From assembly GCA_032718475.1 (NCBI GenBank), contig JAUCBJ010007648.1, positions 1-64,000 of the forward strand: 64,000 nucleotides of DNA. Reading direction: 5' to 3'. The notes under the pieces are model-generated. The model did no database searches. It was not told where the DNA came from and was given only the letters and a program-made list of their open reading frames with translations. This stretch comes from Nemertoderma westbladi (lineage: Eukaryota; Xenacoelomorpha; Nemertodermatida; Nemertodermatidae). The translations under genes and the position numbers were made by a program. Shown here piece after piece: positions 10,342-21,843 of this stretch. How positions within the stretch are numbered: position 1 is the first letter of the stretch; each line of letters opens with the position of its first letter.

Positions 10342-11599
10342 GTATTTTTTTCTCCGTAAGGGATCCTTTTACTCCCTCTGGACATATTGTCTCTTTACTA
10401 CAGTATTACAATGGTTTCGTTTGGATTTTTGTTGCGATGAAAACCATATCCATCTCCATATCTTCATATATCCATATGAAATCCATCAATAGTTTATTAT
10501 CTTTTAAGTATAATTCTGTATTATGTACGATTCATTTTTAATCCAGTTGCCATAGTGATTACTTGTGTTTACTATATCTATTATTTTTACAACTTTGATC
10601 GTAATAAATAATAACTGCAACTAAATAATAATCTGGAACAAAGAAATTATGATTTTAGGATAAAAATAGTTTTATTTACTTGTTTATTAGGTTTATTTAT
10701 TTTCAATTTGGAAAATATCTAAACTTTTTCCAGATACAAGTGTACCGGTACCAAGTTTGGTTAGATTTCATCGAGGTTTGGGCCCATGTGAAGAATACCA
10801 GACTTTCTGCCGTTATATTTCACTTTGCAGTTACCCCCCTGTGAAGAATACCAGGTTTTCACCAAAACCACAGGCTACAGAAGGGCTGAATCTAACCAAA
10901 ACAATAAACGAATTAGTATATGTACAGGTTATAAGACAGAAATAAGCGCTATAAAACACTTAATAAAGATAAATTAAAAAAAATAAAAAATCTTCATATA
11001 TAAAATTCCAATAAAAAGTCGACCGAAAAGTGAAATCCTGGTATTCTTCACATGGGCGGAGGTTTGGATGAACTTTTAACGTTTAAATACAGAATCTGGC
11101 ACAACAGAACGACAGACCCGAGGTTTGAGATAGTGGTGCCCGTTATGGTGAAATAGAAATGCAGTATAGTACATTTATATGAAATCGTAGAAATTTCGTG
11201 TGAAGAAACCTAGAAAGATATGTTCCATTATGCAGAAGAAATTTACAAACCCTTACTACCTTACAGGGTGTGAACAAATATTTCTGTAGAAGGTGTATTA
11301 TATGTTAAATGTTGGTTTAACATATGGAAATGTTTGCAGCGAATTTCAATTAATTAATTAAATTACGTGTCGTCATTTTTTCGAATGGAATGCCTTGATT
11401 CAGACTATTAGACTTGATTTGGATTATAAAACGATTGAGCTCTGACGTCAATTACTCGAAATTTACCAAAATATGGATGAATTCCCGTTAAACAACTTCC
11501 ACACGTCAGCACGTGACCCATATCAGCATATTCCCCTACACTTCTGGAGCATGTGCCTAACAAAACACGTCAAGGCGTCAACCTAATAAATCTGAGAGA
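10342..11599. repeat. Spacer with a partial inverted repeat
   Basis: No gene. The words CCCATGTGAAGAATACCAG (about 10782-10803) and CTGGTATTCTTCACATGGG (about 11036-11055) form an inverted pair with flanking similarity (AGGTTTGG on both outer sides), and a third copy of TGTGAAGAATACCAGG lies at about 10840. Possibly a small foldback element of about 300 bp. Confidence 0.55.
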
Positions 11600-12174
11600 G
11601 GGCTGTTGCGCTGTCAGTCAGAGAGGTAACAGCCCTTGGGGTAAGGATTTACCTCTGGGACCTGTATTAGGCAAAATAGCAGTAGCTGTGTAGGCCCACC
11701 AGTACTGTGCACGGTACAAGACCCAAAATTTAGCCTACATCTGTAAATAATACACGGTTTCGCGGTACAACACCATATAAATTAGACCACCATCTGTAAA
11801 ATGCTCGCCTGAGTTCAGGAGTTGCACAGATGTCAGGATGTGCTGATTCTATATCATCCACTAACGGATTCTGGTAGCCTGGAACTAGACTAGACCACTA
11901 CAAAAACTGATGCGACAGAGCGAGGTGCCGTTAGCCTAACATTTCTCGGAGGCTGGTCCGATAACACTCAACTCATTGTTTGGTTGGACATTGACATTAT
12001 TGCATTACAGTGTACATTATTACATACTGATTGATTAGTATGGATTGAGAAATTGGATATATTTGGACGTCAATGGATGGATAGCTTTGGTTTGAGAAAC
12101 TAATATCACGTAGGCCTACCTTATCATATCTTTGCGATAATTATTACTAGATCCACTGGCCCCCAGCCACCTTC

Positions 12175-12540
12175 AACAAACCATCATTGCCGGGGGGCAC
12201 TCAGCTGAGGGGGCTGGGGGCGGAGCGCATTAAAAACTCTAAGTATCGCGACCTAATGGACCGGGGCCATTTCTTTCACCCCGTTGCTTTGAGACCTTTG
12301 GCCGCCCCGGTCCAGAGACATCCACCTTCCCCCGGGAGATCGGGGCTCGTCTCCACAGTGCCACCCACGAACCGCAGTCACGCCAGTTTCTGCTCCAGCG
12401 CCTGGAGATGGCAATTTTGGTTGGTAATGCAGCCTCAGTCATGGGGACAGCAACCACGCCGACCATCGGTCTATTCGGGGACTGAAGAGCCGAAACTGTC
12501 GAAATGGTTGCCAATGGAGTCACCAACGGGATGACGGCCG
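12175..12540 (+). pseudogene. Coding-like GC-rich remnant, possibly retroelement gag
   Basis: In an AT-rich setting this block is strikingly GC-rich and has long open stretches. One plus frame reads a segment ending FLLQRLEMAILVGNAASVMG and continues past one stop; it has the look of a helical gag-type protein. I do not recognise the family firmly. It is interrupted by stops, lacks a start, and has no polymerase next to it. Confidence 0.35.
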
Positions 12541-13359
12541 AAGATATTCAATACTCTATCTTATGCAATCTCAAATATTCAATTCGGTACTGTACCTTCA
12601 ATTCAATCTTAGTATTATTTCTGTGCTTCGTTATTTAATAATGTGATTAGATAAAAAAAATAAATTAATGAAATATAATTCATCTGTTAATTATTCCAAA
12701 AAAAAATCCAAAATTATATTAACATTTATATAGTTTTGAATTAAATGTTTCGAAATCAATACAGCAGTGTCATATATCGCGTATCCCTTGGTTTAATCAC
12801 TATTCTTTATTCAAGTAAAACTGAATCCTGGCCCGCCGCCTTCACCCTCCACTGATAATTTAAAATCGTAATTCATTCAATCTTTGACTAAATTATACCA
12901 AACTTGGTAAACATGTAATCTTTGTCTATCGGCTAAAATAAACACAACTTGCTTAAGTTTCCCCTATAATGTTTTTTCCTATAGAACAGGATGCAGTTTT
13001 ATTTTAGTAGTAAACAATATGTTATTTGCGTCGATTTTCACCTGGAGAGGGAAGAATATTGATTGCCCCCCCCCCCCCCCCCCCCCTACCTGCAGTTAAG
13101 TGAAAATATTTCGGCACCATTTAATTTTATTATCACGGTCGCGCATCAAGTAGTCTGTCAAAAGATACAATTCATTATAAACATACCCGGTAACAAAATT
13201 AATTATAATAATTCTAAAAATATAAGGCCGATTATCCTAAAGTTAGCTCTTTAGTCTTTAGCAATCTTATACATTGACAAGACTTATAAAATAATTGATG
13301 TTGAATAATAGTCTAACTTTACAGTACCGGTAGCCTTGTTCGCATTGTTCCCGGTTTAG

Positions 13360-13640
13360 TTAGGCTTGGAACACAGACTCCACCGTCTTCGTTCCAGGTT
13401 TAATACTGTAATAGACTCCGTTATCCGTCTCGATCGCTTCGCTATGCACCATCTTACTGGGTTTAATAAACTCCGTCGCCTTCCTGTCATTCTGTGTTTT
13501 GTAGATTACCTCGCCATCGTGTGATCGCTTTGGTTGCGTGTTTAATACTGTAATAGACTCAGTCGCCATTGTATCGTTATGGTTTGAATAGACATTCCGT
13601 TGTCCATCGCGATCGTTTCATTGTTTACGTTTAATTGACT
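13360..13640. repeat. Degenerate short tandem repeat
   Basis: Imperfect reiterations of TTTAATA(CTGTAAT)AGACTCCGT followed by words like CGCC / CGATCG. Unit length is irregular, about 60-70 bp. No coding evidence. Confidence 0.5.
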
Positions 13641-13968
13641 CCGTCGCCTCCTCGGATTAGGAATCCGGCCGGGTTTCGTAGATTCCGCCATCGTTCAGCA
13701 GTTCAGTGTTTTTAATCAAAGCCAGAATTCCGGCACGGGCACCACGATCAACGATTTCGGAAGTAACAGACCAGCAGACTCCGTCAACAACACTCGGGGT
13801 TTAAAAAATACAACTGAGGGCAACTTAACTGCAGAACTCGGCGATCATCTATCTGATAGTTGAAAAAGACTGTCTGACAGTTGGTATCAGACTATCTGAT
13901 AGTTAGCGCCCCATGGGTAAATCCTTACCCCATGGGCTGTTACCTCTCTGACTGACAGCGCAACAGCC

Positions 13969-14479
13969 AGACAGCCCCTATAGATAAATCTGGACATTTT
14001 TTCTTGGCCTATCACTACTAGCAGCACTCATCATTATGCTGATTACTCAACTCACTCATTCTGTTTACGTCACATCAGCACATTAATTGATTAACATTAC
14101 AAGATTTCATCATATTGTACCAATACCGGTAATGCCTAATGCGGTACCTCAGCCAGTCAGCAGTCAGAGTCAGAATATTACTCACAAAGTCACAACGACA
14201 ACATAACCCGCCCAGTCGTCTGTCCCGCCCGCATGTACCGTACTTCAGTACTGCAGTAGGCCTACTTACTATGGCCTACACAGTTCAGCAGTTATTTAGT
14301 AGTAGGCCTACTGTCTGACTGTTGTATAGTGTATGGTGTAGTACCGATAGTAGATTTCTGGATTTATCTGTATGCCTACTGGCTGACTGGCCTACACCGA
14401 CACTGTATGTACAGTCTGACAGTACACTGCAGTACAGCTGCAGTACGTTCAGACGCCAGCCTGGAAAATGTTTGCAAAA
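13969..14479. other. Unassigned spacer rich in GTAGGCCTAC and CAGTAC words
   Basis: No gene recognised. Short palindromic words (AGGCCT, GTACAGTAC) are dense between 14230 and 14440. Confidence 0.4.
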
Positions 14480-14645
14480 ATTAAAACGCGTTGTGCGCGG
14501 TAAAATAATGGGTGCGCGTGCGCGTGCGCAGAAAAGGCCAAAAACGTGCGCCGTGCGCCCACAGAAGCGCGCACATGGCATATGTGTACGCGCTTGCGCG
14601 CACATGGCGTGTGTGTGCGCGCTCTTGCTGTCTTGCGCGCCAAAA
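14480..14645. other. Alternating purine-pyrimidine GC tract
   Basis: GTGCGCGTGCGCGTGCGC at about 14511-14528 and further GCGCGCACATG / GCGCGCACATGG / GTGTGTGCGCGC words to 14640 form a strongly alternating stretch that is Z-DNA-prone on general grounds. Several overlapping open frames here are low-complexity artefacts on both strands. Confidence 0.6.
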
Positions 14646-14910
14646 ATTTTCCTGTTTTTCTGCACATGCTGAACACATATGTAACGTACGGAAATTTTAA
14701 TTGACATATGTATTGTCTTGTATGTATTTATGTCGTAATATGCATTCGTGGCAGGTTATTTCAACTATTTCGTTTTCGATTTCCATACTTACATCTGTTT
14801 TAAGCATATGTTTAGAAAAACAGTTAATTTTTTAGTTCAAAATTTATTAGTTTTTTATCATAACACTATTACCTACTTGGCAAGGTAAATATGAGGCGCC
14901 GTTAACGCCA

Positions 14911-15858
14911 AAAGGTCAGCAATAATATTAAAGGTTTTAAAAAGAATATTAGAGAATTTCAAAACATATTTTCGGCCGAAATTTCGGCCGAAATATTTTG
15001 TTACATTTTTTCAGTTCTTTCATTTGATGTCATTTTCGGCCAAAATTTCGACTGAATTTTCGGCCGAAATATATTATTACATTTTTTCAGCTCTTCAATT
15101 TGATGTCATTTTCGGCCAAAATTTCGGCCGAAATCTCGACCGAAATATTTTATTACATTTTCAGCTCTTTCATTTGATGTCATTTTCGGCCGAAATATTT
15201 TATTACATTTTTTCAGTTCTTTCATTTGATGTCATTTTCGGCCGAAATTTCGACTGAATTTTCGGCCGAAATATATTATTACATTTTTTCAGCTCTTCAA
15301 TTTGATGTCATTTTCGGCCAAAATTTCGGCCGAAATCTCGACCGAAATATTTTATTACATTTTCAGCTCTTCCATTTGATGACATTTTCGGCCGAAATTT
15401 CGGTCGAGATTTCGGCCGAAAATGACATCAAATGAAAGAGCTGAGAAAAATGTAACAAAATATTTCGGCCGAAATTTCGGTAGAAATTTCGGCCGAAAAT
15501 GACATCAAATGAAAGAGCTGAAAAAATGTAATAAAATATTTCGGCCGAAAATTCAGTCGAAATTTCGGCCGAAAATGACATCAAATGAAAAAACTGAAAA
15601 AATGTAATAAAATTTCGGCCAAAATTCGGCCAAAATTTCGGCCGAAATCTCGACCGAAATATTTTATTACATTTTCAGCTCTTCCATTTGATGACATTTT
15701 CGGCCGAAATTTCGGTCGAGATTTCGGCCGAAAATGACATCAAATGAAAGAGCTGAAAAAAATGTAAAAAAAATATTTCGGCAGAAATTTCGGCCGAAAA
15801 TATGTTTTGAAATTCTCTAATATTCTTTTTAAAACCTTTAATATTATTGCTGACCTTT
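14911..15858. mobile_element. Foldback element made of TTTCGGCCGAAA palindromes
   Basis: Outer ends AAAGGTCAGCAATAATATTA (from 14911) and its inverse (ending 15858) match for about 80 bp including GTTTTAAAAAGAATATTAGA. The interior is an array of blocks, each containing TTTCGGCCGAAA-type palindromes, an ATTTTATTACATTTTTTCAG-type spacer and CTCTTTCATTTGATGTCATT; left-half blocks run forward, right-half blocks run reversed, with a switch near 15385 and a second forward/reverse pair near 15650-15700. Nearly the whole 948 bp can fold on itself. No transposase and no clear target duplication were seen. Confidence 0.85.
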
Positions 15859-16660
15859 AAATAAACAAATAAAAGTACATAAATATGAATGTAAATATAC
15901 AATTAAAAGTATATCATTCCACTAAGAACATTAAATTTTTAATTCAGAACTGTGATCGGTTAACCTAAACATACAGTATGACCTGATTACATTATGCTAC
16001 CTTATTTCCGTTTCCGTTCTTACTCTGGTCGCAGCATTTCCAAGAACTCCATGTACGCATTATACATGTATGTAAATACAGTAGTTATTAGATTTCGCAA
16101 TGAAATTTTTTATTCCAAAATTGAACTAGAGAAATATACTGTAGGCATACAATTTTAAATATAAATTTTTTTAATGAAACCTTTCATAACAGCATAACGT
16201 CACACTTGTTTTAAACAACTGATCAACATTTTTGAAAAACATGCGATTGTTTTACATCGAGATTGGTTTCGTGTTACTCAAATACTCTTACTGTATCTAC
16301 AGTATAACTATAATAATACAGTAAAATAATAGTACGTACGGTACGTGAACTGTACGTGCACAGTATATGCGGATGCGCCTAACAACTTAGTTTAATTACC
16401 TACTTCTTGATTTAATTTTTTCTAATCATTAACTATTATTGTGATAATAATTAGTGTTTTTGCTAATAATAAATGTAAATAAATAAAATAAATAAATGTG
16501 TAATACAGTATTGCAGTAAGTAGGCCTACGATTTATACGATTTTCGTTGGGCTTGGGCAGCAATCAGTCTGCTACTAAATTGTACCGGTCCCGTGTCGGG
16601 CTTGCGGTAGTCGTAGCAGTAGTCTCGCGCAATTTATACTACAGTAGGCCTATCCTACCT
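15859..16660. other. Unassigned AT-rich region
   Basis: No gene or recognisable repeat. Some ACAGTA/GTACGTAC words near 16325-16360. Confidence 0.4.
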
Positions 16661-16671
16661 TTTATTTTCGG

Positions 16672-16760
16672 GGTCTGGGCGTGCGCGGTTGAATTTTTTG
16701 GGTGCGCGGTTGAGATTTTTGGGGTGCGCGGTTAAGATTCTTGGGGTGCGCGATTTTTCT
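16672..16760. repeat. Short tandem repeat, about 26 bp
   Basis: Three to four imperfect copies of GGGGTGCGCGGTTGAGATTT type units. Related GTGCGCG words also occur at 14480-14640. Confidence 0.7.
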
Positions 16761-17589
16761 ATATGGGAATGCGCGGTTGGCAATGAAGTGCGCGGGCGTT
16801 GTGCGCGCCTGGGTGACTTTTTCCAGGCTGGTTCAGACGTACGCCACGCCATAACCCAAGGACTACTGAAGTATGGAAACAACTGAACAAGGACTGGCAC
16901 ACAGTAAATCCAGACTTCGCTAGCGAAGGCCATGTTGTTTTTGTTAGGCCTACTGCATCTACTGGTAACCAGTTAGAATGATAAACATACACATTCTGGG
17001 GTAAAAAATTATGGAGAATCTATTTCTGGTACCGGTATTAGTTGTTCAATTATCTGTTGCTTTCATGTATTGTTTTCTATATTTTTTGTGTTTATAAATT
17101 AGCCTACAGGCCTATGTAGTTCCTTCCGTTTTGTCCTTTTGAAGTCCTTCGTTTTCCATTATCATTATCAGATTATCACTTATCACAGTATCAGGCCAGT
17201 CAGGTGGCGTTATTTAGTTCTATGTATTATTTTATTATTTGTTTAAAAAGGCTCTTTCAGTCTTTCTCACTAATATTTTTAAAATTGAGTTACCGGTCAG
17301 CCGGTTGCCGGTACCGTTAATTAATCTAACTTTTTCACTACACTTTTGCACTATAAAAAATTTTAAAGGCAAAATCGAAAATTCCGGCTTCATGGGGTCA
17401 AGACTCAAGGTCAACGTCAACCACGGTGAGTTGAACTAGTCACTAGTTGTGTTTCAAATTTCAAGCAATATGATAAAGATCTGTAGAAAAATCTGGGGGA
17501 GGGCCGGAGGGGTCCGTCTGTCTGTCTGTCCGTGTCATCAGAAAATGCTAAAATGACACAATATTCAGATATTACGGCTACGGGTCATA

Positions 17590-18190
17590 ATACAGTAATA
17601 ATGTTTCAAATTTATTGAAGGTCATTTTATTTATCTATGTTCTGATGTTTGTTTTGTACTGTTTTCCGTTAAAATACATTTTCTAGGACATGTTGCTGTT
17701 TTGAATACCATACTGTACATTGGTTTGTTGCCTTTACCTTTTCCTTACACTTCATATGTTATATTTTAATTCTATCTTTAGTGCTTGTTTTAACTGATTT
17801 AATGTCAAATAAAAATTTGTCCTAAATTCCTTATCATAATTACAATAATTTTTAGTTAAATTACAATAATTTTATGGTTGGTGGTTGCTGCACTTCTGCA
17901 CTTACTTACACCTTTCATCTCGTATCCACTAATTTTGTTTGTCCTAAATCCTGAAATAGAAATGTCTTGCCATAATTATGTTGTAAATAGTGTTTCAAAT
18001 TTATTGAAGGTCATTTTATTTATCTATGTTTGTTTTGTACTGTTTTCCGTTAAAATGCTTTTTCTAGGACATGTTGAATACCATACTGTACATTGGTTTG
18101 TTGCCTTTACCTTTTCCTTGCTTTTCATATGTTATATTTTAATGCTATCTTTAGTGCTTGTTTTAACTGATTTAATGTCATATAAAAAAT
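17590..18190. repeat. Direct duplication of about 200 bp, offset about 395 bp
   Basis: The segment from GTTTCAAATTTATTGAAGGT through TTTTAACTGATTTAATGTCA occurs at about 17600-17808 and again at about 17991-18180, with small deletions in the second copy. A 128-codon hydrophobic open frame (17878-18264) runs through the second copy and is judged accidental. Confidence 0.85.
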
Positions 18191-18813
18191 ATCAATTCCA
18201 TGGTGTATTTATATTACAGTATTACTTTAATTATTACTGTATTTCTGTAGGCCTATTTCAGTAATAGTATCTGTTTTAATATCACATACCGGTACCGGTA
18301 ATTAACCCAGTAACCTGCTTTATTTGTTATTTGCAATACACTATTTTGAGGGCTCTTATTGTAATTATCAACTTTAAATAGCACTGCTATCACGCTGGAT
18401 TACCTTTCGTACCCCCCTAATTTACCAGTAAACTGCAACCATTCCTTCCGAAAGCAACTATAGCGTTTCTTCCCCAACTCTTCTTCTTGTATTTTTCTAC
18501 GTGAACCATTCGATACATCGACCGGGGCTGAGGTTTCCCTCAGAGCCGCGACCTCTAGACCCCTCGTCCTCCGGCGGCGCACACGCCAAACACTACACCG
18601 CTACTGGCGCTCTGTGCCGGTACCGAGTCCAGCTAGACATCAACTTCGAGCCGGAGTGGGAACCTAGCTAATATTAGCCGTGCGGTTGTTACTCCAACTG
18701 AAGTGTCGCGGCCATTTGAACCACCAAGCTGAACTTTCTACGCTTTAATTTATCGCAATCGTACGTTTAGTTCTTCAATCTAACTAGCTACACTTCCGCA
18801 TAACTGTCGAAGG

Positions 18814-19600
18814 ATGGTACCGCAGGTACCGGCGGTGGGAGAATTTACGTCAGGAAAGATCCGCCAGTTGGCGGTCGAGAAGGCTAACCTTGTTGACAAA
18901 GAGGATCCGTTCTTCGTGTGCGATTTGGACGACGTCGCCAGTAAGTTCTCGCGATGGTGTCGCAACTTCCCTCGGATTCGCCCCTTTTACGCCGTAAAGT
19001 GCAACGAAGACTCGTCCGTATTGAAGCTGCTCGCTAGGCTCGGCGCTGGGTTCGATTGCGCATCGAAACACGAGATCGATCGCGTGCTGACGTTGACCGG
19101 GGTCGAACCCGACTCCATCGTATTCGCGAATCCCTGTAAGCAGAGGAGTCACGTGACCTTCGCTAAGGAGCGCGGCGTCTCCATGATAACGTTCGACAAC
19201 GAGGCCGAGCTGCACAAGTTGTCGCGATTGTTTCCGCGCGCCGAGTTGATCCTTCGGATTCTCGTGGACGACTCGGCCAGTCAGTGCCAGTTGGGCCAGA
19301 AGTACGGCGCGCACCCCGTCAGGGAGGCGGTCCCGTTGCTACACGTCGCTAAGCGACTGGGACTCCACGTGGTCGGGGTCAGCTTCCACGTGGGCAGCGG
19401 GTGTTCGGACGCGACCGCGTTCGCCGCCGCCATCCGCTCGGCTCGGACCGTGGTGGACGCCGCTAGAGGGCTCGGCTTCGCGCCCAGACTCCTCGACATC
19501 GGGGGTGGTTTCCCCGGTAACGAGTCCGTGTCTCCGCGTTTTGAGGAGATCGCTGATGTTGTCAACGAGGCGTTGGAAGATAATTTCCCGCAGGGAGAAG
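18814..19600 (+). CDS. Odc: Ornithine decarboxylase, exon 1 (N-terminal barrel)
   Basis: Encodes the pyridoxal-phosphate barrel of eukaryotic ornithine decarboxylase, the cytosolic enzyme converting ornithine to putrescine at the start of polyamine synthesis. Starts at MVPQVPAVGEF; in order come FFVCDLDDV, the PLP-lysine motif RPFYAVKCN (residues about 56-64), GFDCASKHEI, FANPCKQ, GVSFHVGSGC and LLDIGGGFPG (phosphate-binding glycines). The donor follows CAGGGAGAAG at 19600 (GTAATA) in phase 1 and joins the next exon in frame as G-IDIIAEPG. The N-terminus is slightly shorter than in mammals. The exon is much richer in GC and CpG than its surroundings. ODC-like antizyme inhibitors are an alternative, but the catalytic lysine and cysteine motifs are present. 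Confidence 0.92.
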
Positions 19601-19865
19601 GTAATACAATAATAGTGATGATTACATGGTATTTTATTTATAAAGTTCCCATGACGTATTAGATCGCAACATGTAATAAATAATCATTTTCTTAAATTCT
19701 CCTAATTCCAATTTATTGTTTTGGTTCCCCTATATGTCTAATGTAACGTGTTGCTCTTCTCTATATGACCTCCATTACCCTCGTTATACAATACGATTGT
19801 GTTTCACAATAAATGTTACATTTCTGAGTTGGTAGTTCGGTGATATTTTATTGTTTATTATTTAG

Positions 19866-20104
19866 GTATCGATATTATTGCTGAACCAGGGCGTTACTTC
19901 GTAGCTTCGGCGTTCACGCTATGCGTTAACGTCATCGCTAAACGGGAAGACGCGACTTCGCGAATGTTCTACGTTAACGACGGGGTCTACGGCTCGTTTA
20001 ATTGCCTCCTCTACGACCACGCGATGGTTCGCCCGGAGCCGTTGGTCCCCACGGACGGGGCCCCGTTGGTCTCCAGTCTGTGGGGTCCCACCTGCGACGG
20101 TTGC
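19866..20104 (+). pseudogene. Odc: Ornithine decarboxylase, exon 2, truncated by LINE junction
   Basis: Acceptor TTATTTAG at 19865, then a frame encoding [38 protein letters not shown] and LWGPTCDG. The last motif includes the active-site cysteine (Cys360 of mammalian ODC). Two codons later the frame ends in TGA, exactly where homology switches to the LINE beginning CTGAGTGTTTAAAG (27684 in the complete copy). The remaining quarter of the enzyme (substrate-pocket and C-terminal strands) is not found downstream. As sequenced the product would lack the C-terminal barrel-closing part and the dimer contacts and should be inactive; an assembly join is the main alternative. Confidence 0.88.
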
Positions 20105-21509
20105 TGAGTGTTTAAAGCTCATCTATCCCATCATAGTAGACATCTACCGAGCAACAAGAGTCCCACAAGAAATGAAAACAAATAAGTTGGTGCCAGTTCC
20201 CAAGAAGGGCAACCTAACACTCTATGGTTCTTTTCGGGGAATCTCATTGATCTCGATTGCTGCAAAGCTATACAATAGGATTCTATTAAATCGCATCAGG
20301 GATCCCATTGAGAGACTGCTCCGTGGAAATCAGAATGGGTTCCGTAAAGGTCGTGGGACCATGGAGCCCATTTTGGCACTTAGAAGGATAATTGAAGAGT
20401 TATCAAAAAAGAAAGACAGGCATCTGGCTGTTATCTTTGTTGACTTCTTCAAGGCCTTTGATTCAGTCTCTCGCTCACGTATGTTCAGCATACTTTCATT
20501 ATATGGGATTCCTGATGAAATTATTGCGGCAATCAGATCAGTATACGATGGTTCGACAACATTTGTGTCTACTGTTGACGGTGACACAGAACCATTTGAA
20601 GTGTTATGGGGCGTCCTCCAAGGAGACACACTTGCACCATTCTTGTTCATTATTGTGGTTGACTATGTTCTACGCATGTCCTTACGCATGCACCTACTGA
20701 CTCCAGAAGTCGAGGAAATCCTGCCAAGTACCTAACTGATCTAGACTTTGCTGATGACTTAGGAGTACTCTCAGAATCATTAGAGGGAGCCCAACGGCTC
20801 CTCAGCTCATTAGAACATGCTGCTTCTAGTGTTGGTCTTTTTATTAACTCCAGAAAGACCAAAATTCTGACAGTTAACTTTGAAAGTCCTCAGCAAGTCT
20901 CTGATCGGATGAGCATAAGCTCAAAGGATGGTATGCTTGAGCATGTGGACGACTTCTGTTACCTGGGATCATGGATCCGGAAGTCAGATGAGGACCTTCG
21001 AATACGTAAGGGAAAGGCATGGGCAGCCTTGAATAGGCTTTCCAGGATTTGGAAGTCACCGAGAATTAATCGGAAACTTAAGGTCCGATTATTTAGAGCA
21101 GCAGTAGTTCCAGTACTCCTCTACGGGAGTCCATGCTGGGCTCTAACTGCTGAGGACACCAAATCTCTGGATGGCACATTCACAAGAATGGTACGCCGGG
21201 TTCATTGTGTCAAGTACAATGCACACATCTCCAACCAGACACTATATAACATTGGAGGTGTCTCATTGGTTCCCCCAAGCTTGACACTAGAACAAAATCG
21301 CCTCCGCTTTGCAGGACATTGCTTTCGCCGTGAGGACCAGCCAGTGCATAATCTTGTACTTTGGCAGCCTCATGGAGTGAATAAGCATGGTGGACAGCCC
21401 ATGACTTTCTTGAGACGCATCTTAAAGGACACTGGCCTTAAAGATGCGGATGATCTAGAAAATGTCATGGGTGATAGGGAGTTGTGGCGGTGCAATTTTG
21501 TTGACAAGC
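20100..21509 (+). mobile_element. LINE internal fragment within ODC
   Basis: Matches the complete LINE from the CLKLIYPIIVD segment to the NFVDK codons near its C-terminus. The RT is continuous to YVLRMSL (about 20683), then a 26-bp-scale deletion replaces the DHHNDDG segment and shifts the frame; the frame resumes at 20909 to 21509. Unlike other copies it lacks the GCAGCTGCAATG end and (TAG)n tail; the right side jumps directly into an unrelated gag-like sequence. Both ends are therefore atypical for target-primed insertion. Confidence 0.9.
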
Positions 21510-21843
21510 TGCCGTCGTCTTAGCTGCCGTAGGTGCCGGTGTGGAGGAGAAGGAGAGTGAGGCTGCATCCTTCCGCGCAGTCCACACGGTTTGGGCGAGG
21601 TTGAGGGCGTCGGTGATCGAACTTCCTGAGGGGAGCCGGAGTAGGTGCTCAGTAACCTCTTTATCGCCGAAGCCGGCAATAAATTGGTCGAGCAGTCTGT
21701 CGTTGCGATGGGCATCCGGAGTCGGGAGTGCCTCGAATGCGCATTTCGAAGTGATATCCAGGAGGTTAACCAGGAATGTCTCCCGAGTTTCCTCAAGTAG
21801 GCGGGATCGGCGCGCCAGTTCCTGCCGGTGGACGCGTTTATAA
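21510..21843 (-). pseudogene. Retrotransposon gag fragment
   Basis: One minus-strand frame is open from about 21843 down to 21510 and reads RVHRQELARRSRLLEETRET, LLDITSKCAFEALPTPDAHR, RLLDQFIAGFGDKEVTEHLL and ALNLAQTVWTARKDAASLSF. The pattern (helical, LLDQFIxGFxDxEVxxxLL, then ALNLAQ) is that of LTR-retrotransposon Gag capsid proteins. Neither end is present: it is cut by the LINE on one side and by AT-rich DNA at about 21845 on the other. The GC content is high like the ODC block. Confidence 0.65.

Larger units (their letters stand above)
11600..13968. mobile_element. Candidate mobile element bounded by 53-bp inverted repeats
   Basis: The left segment 11600-11652 (GGCTGTTGCGCTGTCAGTCA through GGATTTACC) is repeated in inverse orientation at 13914-13968 with essentially one mismatch. 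The 2.4 kb between them holds a GC-rich coding-like remnant (12175-12540), a poly-C run (13066-13086) and degenerate short tandem repeats (13360-13640). Outer ends and target duplication could not be fixed. Class is open: a large MITE-like element and an element with inverted long terminal repeats are both possible. Confidence 0.55.

Noticed and set aside
12187-12534. 115-codon plus-strand open frame as a host gene
   Set aside because: Proline/arginine-rich translation of GC-rich DNA; another frame gives a more protein-like but interrupted sequence, so a remnant is more likely.
14285-14707. Overlapping open frames on both strands in the GC-alternating tract
   Set aside because: Low-complexity GC alternation removes stop codons in all frames; no domain recognisable.
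17878-18264. 128-codon hydrophobic open frame resembling a multi-pass membrane protein
   Set aside because: It runs through one copy of a duplicated AT-rich segment whose other copy is not open; T-rich DNA gives hydrophobic translations by chance.
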